Shown here: in pieces, positions 8,051 to 17,065 of the stretch
Position numbering within the stretch: position 1 is the first letter of the stretch
How the letters are laid out: the number at the start of each line of letters is the position of its first letter
Assembly (NCBI GenBank): GCA_947477565.1
Contig: CANJUR010000003.1
Coordinates: 1 to 64,000, forward strand
Source of the DNA: Deltaproteobacteria bacterium
GTDB lineage: Bacteria > Myxococcota_A > Polyangia > Polyangiales > Ga0077539
Direction: 5' to 3'
Length of the DNA stretch: 64,000 nt
Notes under the pieces: model-generated
The model's database searches: none
What the model saw: only the letters and a program-made list of their open reading frames with translations
What the model was told of the DNA's origin: nothing
Position numbers and translations under genes: made by a program

Positions 8051-9955
8051 TCAATACATAACGCCGAATACGCCCCGAACGGTCTGGGCCGTGCTGAGAC
8101 TGAAGCTCGAGTAGGTCGAGGTCGTTCGCTCATCGAGTCGCGGCCCGAGGCCCTCCATCGGGAAGAGCACGCCGTACTGGAGCGACGCAAAGAAGCCCGC
8201 GCCCGGACGGTCGCCGAGCGTGGTGTCGCGGAAGTTGGACTGGTAGGTGACCTCGGCGTTGATCTCGATGCCGAGGTCGGCCGCGTTGCCGCGGGTCTGA
8301 ACAAACTCACTGGCGCGCGACCAGATGACGGCGGCGCGACCGTAGAGCCGATCGCCGCCGGGCGAGTTGACGAATGCGTAGGTGACGCCGGGGCGGAAAT
8401 AATAGGCGCCAGAGACCTGTCGGAAGATTTGCCGCCAGAGGATCATGTCAACACGGTAATCGGGATGAAACCGGAAGAGGGTATTGGACGTCGCCGCGGC
8501 GCGCTGCGGGGCGATGAGTCCATTGTGATAGTTGAGTCCTTCGAGGTCGGAGTCGCCAGTGGCGTAACCGGTCTTGAACTCGATGGTCAGACGGTTGTTG
8601 AGCAGTCGATACTCGAACTCCGCAGCGCCACCGAACTGGGTCAGGCGGTAGGGGTTGTTGCCGGGGTTCGCGGCGTCGCGTGCGATGGTGGTCTCGCCGT
8701 AGATGAACGCCGCCTCGACCTCGAAGCGGAAGCTCCGGTGCAGAATCTGGAACCAGAGGTCGCTGATGACCGCCCACGCGCCGCGGCGCAGGGCCTGGGT
8801 CGTAATCGGCGTGGAACGATCCGAGCCGACAGTGCGCTGGTCGCGCCCGGTGGTGGCGTCGGCGTTGACGTACTCCGTGGAGAGGGTCTGGTTGCGGAAC
8901 AGCCCGTAGAGGCCGCCGTTGATCACAAGCTGTCCGCGAGCGAGTCGCTGACGGGCCTCCGCAGGGTCGACCCGACGGCCGAGTGCGAGGCCGTACTGGC
9001 TCACGTCGTCGAGTTGGGAGACGTCGATGGGCTGCCCCTGGCCGACCTCGTAACGAGGCGATGCGGAGGTCGCGCCGGTCGAGGCGAAGTCATAGAAGGC
9101 CGCGAGGAAAAGGTGCAACGGGCGCACGCGCGCCGCGTACATGATGCGGTCAGAATGTGATTGAAAGTCGCTGTCGATGCCGTTGCCGGCATTGGCCAGG
9201 ATGCCGAGACCCCATTGACCAGGCATGCGGCCGAAGCGGATCTGGCCGAGACTCTGATTGGTGACTTCAGCCCAGGCGCGACTGACCGTGATGGACGGGG
9301 TGAGGCTGTTTTGCGCGGTCGGCGTGACCTGCGTGGAGGAGAACGCCGTCACGGGTGCCCACGGAGAGCCTTGTCCGCCAGTGTAGTAGCCCTGTGGGGT
9401 GGAGCCGAGGATCAGGTTGTCGAAGACGTCAATCTGGGAATAGATCGCAATGTTGTCGGTAATATGGATCTCCGGATTGATCCGGAATCGCATATTGGCC
9501 ATGGACTGCGAACGACCGGTGCAGTCCGCGGGCACCCGGATGGTGCTGCCGTCGGTGGACGCGGAACTGCAGAGGTTAGGAAGACCATTGTCGGGGTTGC
9601 GCACCCAGGGGAGTTGCGAGTTGGCGTAGTTGCCACCGACGTTGCGAAACGCCAGGTCATCCCAGCCCAGGTCGAAGTTGTGCATCCACTCCGGGCGCAC
9701 CCGGAGGTACCCGTGGAGCTCGACCATGTTGCCAACTCGATCGAGCAGATTGGTCGGGGGAGGGGTCGGCGTGGGGCGCTCGGCGGTCGACGCTGCGCGC
9801 TCTTCCGTGGCGGCCGCGGCGGCCATGTTGATGCCCGCGGTGTCAACGGCGGCGGTGGCGGTGGGCGTCGGGTTCAGCGGCGTGTTCTGGGCAAGCGCGG
9901 AGGGCGCAAGGGCGGCGACGATCACGGCGAGAACGGTAGGCGACGGACGGCGCAT
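8051..9955 (-). CDS. Outer-membrane beta-barrel protein of a myxobacterial type
   Basis: A 634-residue exported protein. The start is well supported: GGAGG lies about 5 nt before the ATG at 9955. A signal peptide ends SALAQ. A Pro/Thr/Ala-rich linker follows up to about residue 70, then VELHGYLRVRPEW begins a series of amphipathic strands. These include MRFRINPEIHI, IAIYSQIDVFDN, SRAWAEVTNQSLGQIRFGRMP, split as SRAWAEVT and IRFGRMP, and FRFEVEAAFIYGE. The pattern resembles porin-like barrels (TIGR04551-type in myxobacteria, from memory). The C-terminus VRGVFGVMY ends with an aromatic residue. The transported substrate is unknown. Confidence 0.8.
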   Translation of the reverse strand: MRRPSPTVLAVIVAALAPSALAQNTPLNPTPTATAAVDTAGINMAAAAATEERAASTAERPTPTPPPTNLLDRVGNMVELHGYLRVRPEWMHNFDLGWDDLAFRNVGGNYANSQLPWVRNPDNGLPNLCSSASTDGSTIRVPADCTGRSQSMANMRFRINPEIHITDNIAIYSQIDVFDNLILGSTPQGYYTGGQGSPWAPVTAFSSTQVTPTAQNSLTPSITVSRAWAEVTNQSLGQIRFGRMPGQWGLGILANAGNGIDSDFQSHSDRIMYAARVRPLHLFLAAFYDFASTGATSASPRYEVGQGQPIDVSQLDDVSQYGLALGRRVDPAEARQRLARGQLVINGGLYGLFRNQTLSTEYVNADATTGRDQRTVGSDRSTPITTQALRRGAWAVISDLWFQILHRSFRFEVEAAFIYGETTIARDAANPGNNPYRLTQFGGAAEFEYRLLNNRLTIEFKTGYATGDSDLEGLNYHNGLIAPQRAAATSNTLFRFHPDYRVDMILWRQIFRQVSGAYYFRPGVTYAFVNSPGGDRLYGRAAVIWSRASEFVQTRGNAADLGIEINAEVTYQSNFRDTTLGDRPGAGFFASLQYGVLFPMEGLGPRLDERTTSTYSSFSLSTAQTVRGVFGVMY

Positions 9956-10078
9956 GGACCTCCAGGGACCTCAGCGTCGGAAAACCCGAACGAGGCTTCT
10001 GCGCGACGGGCTAACACGCACGTCAGAGCAGCGTCAACGCGCTAGAACCGTGGAGAGTGCCGGGGCGGCAGAGTACCC

Positions 10079-10108
10079 TTGACCGTGCGGAGAGGCGGGA
10101 CGTAGGGT
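10079..10108 (+). promoter_or_regulatory. Possible sigma-70 type promoter for the RNase J gene
   Basis: TTGACC at 10079 and TAGGGT at 10103 are spaced by 18 bp, about 90 bp before the rnj start. The -35 matches five of six consensus bases; the -10 is weak, as is common in GC-rich genomes. It lies in the divergent region between the barrel gene and rnj. Confidence 0.3.
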
Positions 10109-10194
10109 GCGCCGCGTCCTCGGAGCGAAACGCCGAGAAACATAGTGTCGGGCAGACGTGGCGGTCCCTCGCCGCGCGCCGGAGAAAGTCATAC

Positions 10195-11814
10195 GTGAGT
10201 TATCTGCGAGTGGTTCCGCTTGGGGGTCTCGGAGAGATCGGGATGAACTGCATGGCGCTGGAGTCGCCGGACGGCATCCTCGTGGTCGATTGCGGCATCA
10301 CCTTCCCCCGAGAGAAGTACGGCGTCGATGTCATCCATCCGCTGTTCGAATACCTCGAAGAACGCGCTGACGATCTTCTTGGCGTGGTGATCACGCACGG
10401 CCACGAAGACCACATCGGGGCGCTCCCGTATCTTCTCCGAAAGATTCCGCGGCCGGTGTGGGCCCCGCCCTACGCCCTGGCCCTCATCCGTGAGCGCCTG
10501 AAGGAATTCCGAGACATTCCCGAGCTTGAGTTGCACGCCACTGCGCCGCGGAGACGCTTCTCCGTCGGGCGCTTCCAGGTCGAGCCGTTGCGGGTCACGC
10601 ACTCCATCCCAGACGCCACCGCGCTCGCCATCGAGACCCCCGGTGGAATGGTTCTGCACACCGGCGACTTCAAGCTGGAAGACGGCCCGCTCGACGGCGA
10701 AGGCTATGACCGCCAGCGCTTCGAAGAACTCGGGCGACAAGGTGTTTCGTTGCTCCTTTCGGACAGCACCAATGTCGATGTTCTCACTGGCACCGGCCGG
10801 GAGTCCGAGGTCGCGACGGCGCTTCGCACGCTCATTGCCTCCAAGCGCGAGCGGGTGATCATTGGTATCTTCCCTTCCAATATCTATCGAATGAAGACCA
10901 TCGGCGAAGTGGCCCGCGCTACCGGCCGACGAATCTGTCTCATCGGGCGCAGCGTACAGACTCATGCGCGCGCCGCCACAGAGCTTGGCCGGCTCGGTTT
11001 CTCGGGTGACTTGATGGTCTCTCCGGAGCGCGCGAGGGAGGTTCCGCGCTCGGAGCTACTGGTCATTGCGGCCGGGACCCAGGCCGAGCCGCAGAGCGCT
11101 CTCTCGCGACTTGCATGGGGAGATCACCCCAGGCTCAAGCTCAACTCGGGTGACGCGGTGATTCTCTCTTCGCGCACCATTCCCGGCAACGACCGCGCCG
11201 TATGGGACCTCGTTTGCGAGTTTGAGCGCCGTGGCATTGACGTGCACGTGGGGGCAACAGACCCGTCGATCCACGTGTCTGGTCACGCGAGTCGAGAGGA
11301 GCAATCGCGGATGATCGAGTGGGTACAGCCACGGGCGTTTGTCCCCATTCACGGCAGCTATCACCACCTGATGCAACACGCCAAACTCGCGAAGAATCTG
11401 GGCGTGCGCAACGTCGAACTTGCGGAGAACGGCCAGACTCTGATGCTCGACTCGCACGGACTGGTGCCCGGCGCGACGGTGCGCGTCGGCCGCGTACACA
11501 TCGATGCGGGCGAGGAGATTCCTGCAGAGACGCTCAAGGAACGGGCGTTGATGGCAGAGGCCGGGGCCATGTTTCTGACGGTGCCAGTGACCAACCAATG
11601 GCGCCTCGACGGGTCGGTCAGCATTCAATCACGCGGAGTGATGGCTTCCCCGGAGACGGTCGCGAAGATTCGCGAGGCGGTAGAGCGCGCCGTGCGAGAG
11701 CACCCGTCCGTCGAGTCGCGGCCCAGCGCAGAGACGGTGCGCGACGCGGCACGCCGGGCAGCGCGGCGGCTGTTGCCCGGGCCGACGATGGTGATTTCGG
11801 TGGAAGAACGCTGA
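10195..11814 (+). CDS. rnj: Ribonuclease J
   Basis: About 539 residues from the GTG at 10195, which follows GGAGA at a good distance; earlier in-frame starts lack conserved sequence. The protein opens with SYLRVVPLGGLGEIGMN, the standard RNase J start. It carries the metallo-beta-lactamase HGHEDHIG motif (68-75), further metal ligands in HTGDFKLE, the beta-CASP core and the HVSGHAS motif, and a C-terminal domain ending VISVEER. RNase J is a 5'-3' exo- and endoribonuclease in RNA decay and rRNA maturation. It is convergent with the glycosyltransferase gene (27 bp apart). No operon partner. Confidence 0.93.
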   Translation: MSYLRVVPLGGLGEIGMNCMALESPDGILVVDCGITFPREKYGVDVIHPLFEYLEERADDLLGVVITHGHEDHIGALPYLLRKIPRPVWAPPYALALIRERLKEFRDIPELELHATAPRRRFSVGRFQVEPLRVTHSIPDATALAIETPGGMVLHTGDFKLEDGPLDGEGYDRQRFEELGRQGVSLLLSDSTNVDVLTGTGRESEVATALRTLIASKRERVIIGIFPSNIYRMKTIGEVARATGRRICLIGRSVQTHARAATELGRLGFSGDLMVSPERAREVPRSELLVIAAGTQAEPQSALSRLAWGDHPRLKLNSGDAVILSSRTIPGNDRAVWDLVCEFERRGIDVHVGATDPSIHVSGHASREEQSRMIEWVQPRAFVPIHGSYHHLMQHAKLAKNLGVRNVELAENGQTLMLDSHGLVPGATVRVGRVHIDAGEEIPAETLKERALMAEAGAMFLTVPVTNQWRLDGSVSIQSRGVMASPETVAKIREAVERAVREHPSVESRPSAETVRDAARRAARRLLPGPTMVISVEER

Positions 11815-11841
11815 GGACGCAGCGGGCGGGAGACTGAGTCG

Positions 11842-12594
11842 CTATCCCTTGATACGGATGGCGACGAAGAGCTTTCCGACGTTTTTGAGAACGTTGGGAA
11901 CCCGCTTGAACAGGTTGATCGAGGGCGGCCGCTTCTCGAGAATGCGCACCGGGATTTCGCGGATGCGCACCCCGCCGCGTTCGGCACGAATCACAAGTTC
12001 GCTCGCGAAGACGTCCTTATCGACGAGACACGCGCGCACAACATCTAGCAGGGCGGTGCGCCGAAAGGCCTTGAGTCCGTGGGTGTCGGTGCCCTTGAAG
12101 CCGAGCGTCAGACGCAAGAGTCCGTTGAAGAAGAGAGTCGCCGCGTGGCGCACCATCGGGCGCTCATCCGAGGCACCCTCGAGCACCTTCGAGCCGATGA
12201 CGAGGTCGCAGTCGTCGCCGGCGAGCACGTCCAGCGCGCGACGGTAGAAGTCCATCTGGCAGAGGTCGATCTCGTCGCACATGACGAACTCGCCGCGCGC
12301 CTTGAAGATGCCTTCACGGAGCGCCTTGCCGTAGTTGGGTTCGCCCAGAGAGAAGTAGCGCACCTCAGGGTACCTCTCCGACAGGGCGCGGGCGAGAGGA
12401 ACAGTGCCGTCCCTGGAGCCGTTTTCTGCCAGAATGATCTCGAAGGGCCAGCCGAATTCCGTCAGTTGATCGCGCAGGTCGGTGACCGCCGCATGCAGGA
12501 TCTTCTCTTCGTTGTAGACCGGAATCACCACCGACAACCGGGGGTGGGGGCTGCCTTCGGGCTGCGCGGAGTGGCCGTTGTCGTGATCGCTCAT
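11842..12594 (-). CDS. Family 2 glycosyltransferase (dolichol-phosphate-mannose-synthase-like)
   Basis: 250 residues from the ATG at 12594, with GAGGAGG just upstream; a GTG at 12609 is the alternative. The GT-A fold is clear: LSVVIPVYNEE at the start of the nucleotide-binding domain, ILAENGSRDGT, NYGKALREGIFKARGE, and MCDEIDL in place of the usual DxD. A short C-terminal part (RVPNVLKNVGKLFVAI) is amphipathic and may touch the membrane, but there are no transmembrane helices. Such enzymes transfer a sugar from a nucleotide sugar to a lipid carrier or other acceptor. The acceptor is unknown. No glycan cluster is nearby. Confidence 0.88.
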   Translation of the reverse strand: MSDHDNGHSAQPEGSPHPRLSVVIPVYNEEKILHAAVTDLRDQLTEFGWPFEIILAENGSRDGTVPLARALSERYPEVRYFSLGEPNYGKALREGIFKARGEFVMCDEIDLCQMDFYRRALDVLAGDDCDLVIGSKVLEGASDERPMVRHAATLFFNGLLRLTLGFKGTDTHGLKAFRRTALLDVVRACLVDKDVFASELVIRAERGGVRIREIPVRILEKRPPSINLFKRVPNVLKNVGKLFVAIRIKG

Positions 12595-12883
12595 CGCCCC
12601 TCCTCGCACGCGCGGGGGGCCGGGGGGTACGTCAGACTCTCGATGCGGAAGTGGCCAATCACGTCAGCAGTTCTCGAAGGGTAGGGTGATCGTTGAGCAG
12701 GCAGACGGCGCTTGCGCGACGCGCCCGGCAGCGTGCGGATGCGAATGGGGAGTAGTGGGAAATTGCGTGGGAGGTCAAGGCATGAATCGCCGTATGCCCC
12801 GCGACCGTCCGGTGAACGGTCGCAGGCAGCGGGTGAGTGGTATCAGCGAAGGGGGAGGGGAGAGGCGAGAGGAGAGGCGGTGA

Positions 12884-14041
12884 TCAGCCGACGGCGGCGT
12901 CGGACACAGCGCCCGAATCCGTGGCTGCAGGAACGTCCGTGGCTGCAGGAACGTCCGTGGCTGCAGGAACGTCCGTGGCTGCAGGAACGTCCGTGGCTGC
13001 GGGAACGTCGGCCGCGCCGGCGTCGGTGCCCACACCGGGGATGCCGCCCGGCTGCATCGTGGTCACGTAGGCGCAGTACGGAGTCGCATCGCGACGCACG
13101 CCGGTCATGTCCTCGGGGTACACGCAGAACGATCCGCCGGAGCAGTCGGTGTTGGTCTCGCACGGCTTGAAGATGCAGACGCCGAGCTCGTCGCCGGCCG
13201 GGCCGCGCGGCATCATCATGGCGTCGTCGGCGCAGCCCGCGGTGGCGGTGCGGGTGTTGATAAAGGAGCCGCAGAGGCCCTGCGTCGGCCGCATCGAGGA
13301 CAGCGAGAAGCAAGTGCCGCGGCACTGAGCCACGCCGGTCGACTGGACTTCCATCGGGTTGCAGAGGGCACCGTCGGGACGGAGCGCCATGTCAACCGCA
13401 GCAGCGGCGCAGCGGCCGAGGCGGGTGTTGCAGCGCATGATTGAGGCATCGCCCGCCATCGCGCCGGCGCAGTCGGCGTCCGTGGCGCAGTACGGCAAGC
13501 ATCCCGTGTTCTCCATCTGGCCCGTCGAGAGTTGGAGCCAGTTGGTGGTGCAGAGAGAGCCCGTCGGGCAGGCGCCAGTCGCCTCGGTGCGCATGCCCGC
13601 AACACAGGCCCGGGTGCAGAGGCTGATCTGCATGCCGCTGCGGGGGGTCGAGTAGACCAGACAGGTCGAGTATCGGCCGCCGCACTGCGCTTCTTCTTCC
13701 GCGGTGGTGCCCTGATCGCACCCGCTGCCGGAGGTACAGATCTGCCCGCCCGCGGTCGTCACGCAAGCGAGGTCGGCGTTGCCGGTGGCGCAGGCTTCGT
13801 CGCCCGTGCAACGGCGCCCCGCGACGACTGCGAGGCGCAGAGAGCCCGCGTCCACGCGAGCGCCCGTGTCCGTGCCGGTGTCCGAGCGAACGCCCGTGTC
13901 CGCAATCACGCCGGTATCGGTCCCGCCGCCGAGGTCAGCCGGGACGCCGGAATCGACCGGGGTGGGGGCCGTGGTGCTGTCGCCGCAGGCCGAGGCCATG
14001 CAGGCAAGAATGATCAAAAGCCAACCGCTGTTCCGCTTCAA
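12884..14041 (-). CDS. Cys-rich lipoprotein with Asp/Thr spacer and a repeated tail
   Basis: About 385 residues. I chose the TTG at 14041: AGGAGG precedes it by 6-7 nt and it gives a clean lipoprotein signal, LKRNSGWLLI leading to MASAC. A GTG at 14071 is possible but adds ten residues before the signal. After the lipidated Cys comes a spacer of repeated D-T-G-V/A blocks, then a domain with many paired cysteines (CTGDEACATG, CATDADCAG, CETNTDCSGGSFC). The CxxxxDC pattern recalls disulfide-rich myxobacterial surface proteins. The tail has five DVPAAT repeats. Function unknown. Confidence 0.82.
   Translation of the reverse strand: MKRNSGWLLIILACMASACGDSTTAPTPVDSGVPADLGGGTDTGVIADTGVRSDTGTDTGARVDAGSLRLAVVAGRRCTGDEACATGNADLACVTTAGGQICTSGSGCDQGTTAEEEAQCGGRYSTCLVYSTPRSGMQISLCTRACVAGMRTEATGACPTGSLCTTNWLQLSTGQMENTGCLPYCATDADCAGAMAGDASIMRCNTRLGRCAAAAVDMALRPDGALCNPMEVQSTGVAQCRGTCFSLSSMRPTQGLCGSFINTRTATAGCADDAMMMPRGPAGDELGVCIFKPCETNTDCSGGSFCVYPEDMTGVRRDATPYCAYVTTMQPGGIPGVGTDAGAADVPAATDVPAATDVPAATDVPAATDVPAATDSGAVSDAAVG
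12921..13010. repeat. 18-bp minisatellite, five copies
   Basis: Five tandem copies of an 18-bp unit (plus strand GTGGCTGCAGGAACGTCC) starting at 12921, 12939, 12957, 12975 and 12993. The first four are identical; the fifth has two substitutions. On the minus strand they encode repeated DVPAAT near the C-terminus of the Cys-rich lipoprotein. Near-perfect identity and a multiple-of-three length point to recent slippage that keeps the frame. Confidence 0.95.
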
Positions 14042-14174
14042 TGGAGCCTCCTGTCGATGCACTGAAATCACGATCGCGCCGACGTGAGGGCGGCGCCGCC
14101 CAAGGTACGCGTGTCGGGTTGTGCCACGACGCTCGCGCTACTGTTGATTCGCTGGGAGAGCCGACTGACGACGC

Positions 14175-14801
14175 TCATCCCTTGACCCGCGGCGCCCGAC
14201 CGGTGACCGCGCGTAAAGCACGCTCCGCCGCTGCCGCCGCCTGCGCGACTTCTTCTTCCCGCCCGCCCAGATACAACCGCCCAAACTGCCCGAAGGTCAC
14301 CACCTCAAGCAGATTGATGTTGGCCGCCTTCTCTGCCTCGTTGGCCGCGAGCGCGGCATAACCGGCGGGCGCGATCTCAAGCACATAGAGGGTTTCGCCT
14401 TCGAGCAACAACTGCCCGTGACGCATCCGATTGACCAGCATCGCCTGGTGGGCGTCGATGCCGGTAATCACCTCGCGCGAAACGATCTCCGCCATCATCC
14501 GGTCTTCGACCTTCAGACCGGCCCGCGAAAGCATCGCCTCGCCCGCCGCGCGCACATCCCCCTGGTCAAAGTGATGCACCTCAACCAACCCGTAGGAGCG
14601 CTCCACAATCTGCATCCCCGGGAGCACCCGCGTGTGCTTGAGCGCTGCATCCGTGAGGCTGTTGATAGCAATACCGGGTGCGATCTCGACGATCAGGGCG
14701 GCCTGTCCGGCGAGCGGCTGAAACCCCGAGGAGACTGTCTGGAAGAAACCCGCCAGCTGGGGCTGGAGCACGTCGATGTGGATGAAGGTTCGCAGCTGCA
14801 C
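14175..14801 (-). CDS. Tandem-BMC-domain (shell-protein-like) protein, standing alone
   Basis: 208 residues from a GTG at 14801. Two halves each resemble the microcompartment shell domain. The first (about 30-95) reads QAALIVEIAPGIAINSLTDA, then ALKHTRVLPGMQIVERSYGL and a DVRAAGEAML helix. The second (about 130-205) reads ETLYVLEIAPAGYAALAANE, AANINLLEVV, FGQFGRLYLGG and EEVAQAAAAAERAL. The order beta-helix-AANxxLxxV-beta-DVxAAxxAA is the BMC signature. There are no other shell genes or signature enzymes in the window. It lies 144 bp downstream of the FAD oxidoreductase gene on the same strand. Identification is by eye and moderately certain. Confidence 0.62.
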   Translation of the reverse strand: MQLRTFIHIDVLQPQLAGFFQTVSSGFQPLAGQAALIVEIAPGIAINSLTDAALKHTRVLPGMQIVERSYGLVEVHHFDQGDVRAAGEAMLSRAGLKVEDRMMAEIVSREVITGIDAHQAMLVNRMRHGQLLLEGETLYVLEIAPAGYAALAANEAEKAANINLLEVVTFGQFGRLYLGGREEEVAQAAAAAERALRAVTGRAPRVKG

Positions 14802-14945
14802 GACAGTGATTTCGCTCGGAGGAGAGACAGGCGATGGGGACTATTGCCCACCAGCGGTGCGGTGAGAGCGCGCGGACGCTATGTGGAATTGCCACCCCCG
14901 TCAACCGTCTGTCACCCCGCGGAGGCATTCGTCATGAGCACGCCG

Positions 14946-16454
14946 TTACGACTCGACCCTTGACCAGAGCTCAACACGGAGACGCTCCTTGGAGGGGTCG
15001 CTGCGGGTGATCGTGCGCGCAGCCGAGAGCGCGGCGAGCAGTTCGCCCTCCATTCCGAGCGCGGGCACCGCCTGACGACCCGGGAGGAGCAGTCGCTCGA
15101 CGTCACCACGGATCGGGTGCCCACAGAGTCCAAGGAAGCCCGGTGCAGTGAACTCTTCGAGAGGCTCCATCGCCTCGATCGCCGCCAGCCTTGCGGGCGT
15201 ATTGCCCGACGGGTCTTCAGCAGGGAGTCCATCGTGCGGTGACTCCACCCAAAGCGTGTGCCGATCGAGGAAAGGGATCACCCGCGCGAGCGCGCCGAGC
15301 ACCCGAGGACGCACTCGCCGAAGGGCAACCTCGCCCGCGTCCACAAGGGCGCGCGGCAGCAGAGCGCCGACGCGAAGGGTCACCTCGGGGCCGTCCCCGG
15401 GAGCCACTTCGATGGCGAGGAGGTTCTCTTCCGTCAGCGGGCGGGCGCCGTCCATGACCGCATAGAGACGGCGCGCCATGCCGACCGGGAGAACCTCCCG
15501 GCGAACCACCACATTGAGGAGATAGCGGTAGTGCCGCGGGCGCGCGGACAGAAGTGTCTGTGTGTACGCTCGGGAGGTCGGCTCAAGAGTCAAACGGTGC
15601 GCCGCGTGGGCGTCCAGGCCAGTGACCACCCAGGCCGCGCCGAGTTCTTCATCGACGCCCGAGAGCTCCACGCCGATGGCACGTCCGCGGCGCACCACGA
15701 TGCGCTCGACAGTGTCGCGCGGACGCGCCTCGCCGCCGTGCTGCAAGATCTTCTCGATGAGCATCCGGGTGAGCTCGTCGTGCTCGTCCCCGTCGAGCAT
15801 CGCAGCGCGAGCCGGACCGTGGGCCCGCGCCCGGCGCAATGCACTTAGACCATCAGGATCGACAGAGCCTGCGAAGCGACACTGAGCGTCAATGAAGGTG
15901 CGAAACGCGTGGTCGCTCGCGAACGCTCCCAGTAGGTCGGAGCCCGGTCGCAGTGGCAAAGAGTCCGCAAGCGCCCGGGCGCGACGGCGCTCCCAGAAAC
16001 CCTCTGGCGGCCACGAGAGATCGGCCCCGAAGAGGGCATCCAGGGCGGGCTCGGCCCCGGCCAGAGCCGCGTAGAATTCCTCCACCGCTCGGGGCACCTC
16101 TGGAAACTCCCGAAGCACCTCCGCCATGCGCCGATCGGTCGCCGTCGGGACGTCGATGCGCCGTCGGGGCATCACGACCTGCCACGCAGGATCGAGCGTC
16201 GTCAGCCGCCTCCGCACCGCAGGAAGCAGCGCCAGCTCAGCGAACACCCGCCGAAACGCCGGACTCTCGTGCGCCGTCAGAACACCGAGCCGACGGTAGA
16301 GCGCCCGACCGTCGCGATCGTAGCGGTGCGGGAGCGATCCGTGGCCGAGCGCAACTACGCGAAACCCGCGTCGGGCCAGAAGCGCACCCGTTGCGAGCGC
16401 TCCGAGCGAGAGCCCAATCACGATGACGTCGTACGAGCTACGCGGCGACGTCAC
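14946..16454 (-). CDS. FAD-dependent oxidoreductase, phytoene-desaturase-like
   Basis: 502 residues, starting at a GTG that overlaps the purN stop as GTGA. The N-terminal dinucleotide-binding fold reads YDVIVIGLSLGALATGALLA, continuing ARRGFRVVALG, with one small-residue change from the classic GxGxxG (the second position pair is GLSLG). A FAD-contact segment (VERIVVRRGRAIGVELSG) and a C-terminal LPALGMEGELLAA region match CrtI/amine-oxidase-type flavoproteins. The substrate is unknown; no carotenoid genes are near. Overlap with purN suggests joint translation rather than shared pathway. Confidence 0.75.
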   Translation of the reverse strand: MTSPRSSYDVIVIGLSLGALATGALLARRGFRVVALGHGSLPHRYDRDGRALYRRLGVLTAHESPAFRRVFAELALLPAVRRRLTTLDPAWQVVMPRRRIDVPTATDRRMAEVLREFPEVPRAVEEFYAALAGAEPALDALFGADLSWPPEGFWERRRARALADSLPLRPGSDLLGAFASDHAFRTFIDAQCRFAGSVDPDGLSALRRARAHGPARAAMLDGDEHDELTRMLIEKILQHGGEARPRDTVERIVVRRGRAIGVELSGVDEELGAAWVVTGLDAHAAHRLTLEPTSRAYTQTLLSARPRHYRYLLNVVVRREVLPVGMARRLYAVMDGARPLTEENLLAIEVAPGDGPEVTLRVGALLPRALVDAGEVALRRVRPRVLGALARVIPFLDRHTLWVESPHDGLPAEDPSGNTPARLAAIEAMEPLEEFTAPGFLGLCGHPIRGDVERLLLPGRQAVPALGMEGELLAALSAARTITRSDPSKERLRVELWSRVES

Positions 16455-17065
16455 GGGACCCGGTGAACGCGTCGTCCCTCACGCCGAAACCCGCCGGCTG
16501 CGAGGCTGGCCACTACCGCTGGGAGCAATCGATGCTCCTCCACCAGGATGCGCGCCTGAAGGGTCTCCTCGGTGTCGCCGTCGAGCACCGGCACCGCGGC
16601 CTGCGCGATGATTGCTCCAGTGTCGACGCCCGCATCGACGAAGTGCACCGTACAACCGCTGATTTTTACCCCGTGCTGTAAAGCCTGCGCCGGGGCGCGA
16701 ACCCCTGGAAACGCCGGGAGCAGCGACGGATGGATGTTGATCACCCGGTCTTCGAAGCCAAAGAGAAAGCCCTCGGTGAGCACGCGCATGAAGCCCGCAA
16801 GCACGACGAGGTCGGCTCCGAGCGACTGCACCTCCGATTTGAGCGCCGCGTCGAAGGCCGCGCGGTCGGCGAAAGCCCGGTGGTCGAGCACCCGCGCCGA
16901 AACGCCCGCCGCCACCGCGCGATCGAGAGCGCGCACGCCGGGTCGACTGGAGATCACCCCGACGATCGCCGCGGGGCCGAGCGCGCCGGAGCGACCCGCA
17001 TCGAGCAGCGATTGCAGGTTGGTGCCGCCGCCGGAGACAAGCACCACGACACGCATCGCGGGCAT
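16451..17065 (-). CDS. purN: Phosphoribosylglycinamide formyltransferase
   Basis: 204 residues, normal for PurN, which transfers a formyl group from 10-formyl-THF to GAR in purine synthesis. Visible features: phosphate-binding SGGGTN near residues 11-16, catalytic Asn110 and His112 in NIHPSLLPAFPG, and Asp148 in DAGVDTG. The ATG at 17065 overlaps the purM stop by one base (TGATG), and the end overlaps the next gene by 4 nt. It is co-transcribed with purM, which supplies the following pathway step (AIR from FGAM). Confidence 0.96.
   Translation of the reverse strand: MPAMRVVVLVSGGGTNLQSLLDAGRSGALGPAAIVGVISSRPGVRALDRAVAAGVSARVLDHRAFADRAAFDAALKSEVQSLGADLVVLAGFMRVLTEGFLFGFEDRVINIHPSLLPAFPGVRAPAQALQHGVKISGCTVHFVDAGVDTGAIIAQAAVPVLDGDTEETLQARILVEEHRLLPAVVASLAAGGFRREGRRVHRVP

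Noticed and set aside
8051-8310. Upstream extension of RadA
   Set aside because: The open frame upstream of the GTG at 7989 overlaps the barrel gene and lies before the conserved zinc finger; it is not conserved RadA sequence.
12884-13070. CRISPR-like repeat array
   Set aside because: The 18-bp units are contiguous without spacers and encode a peptide repeat.
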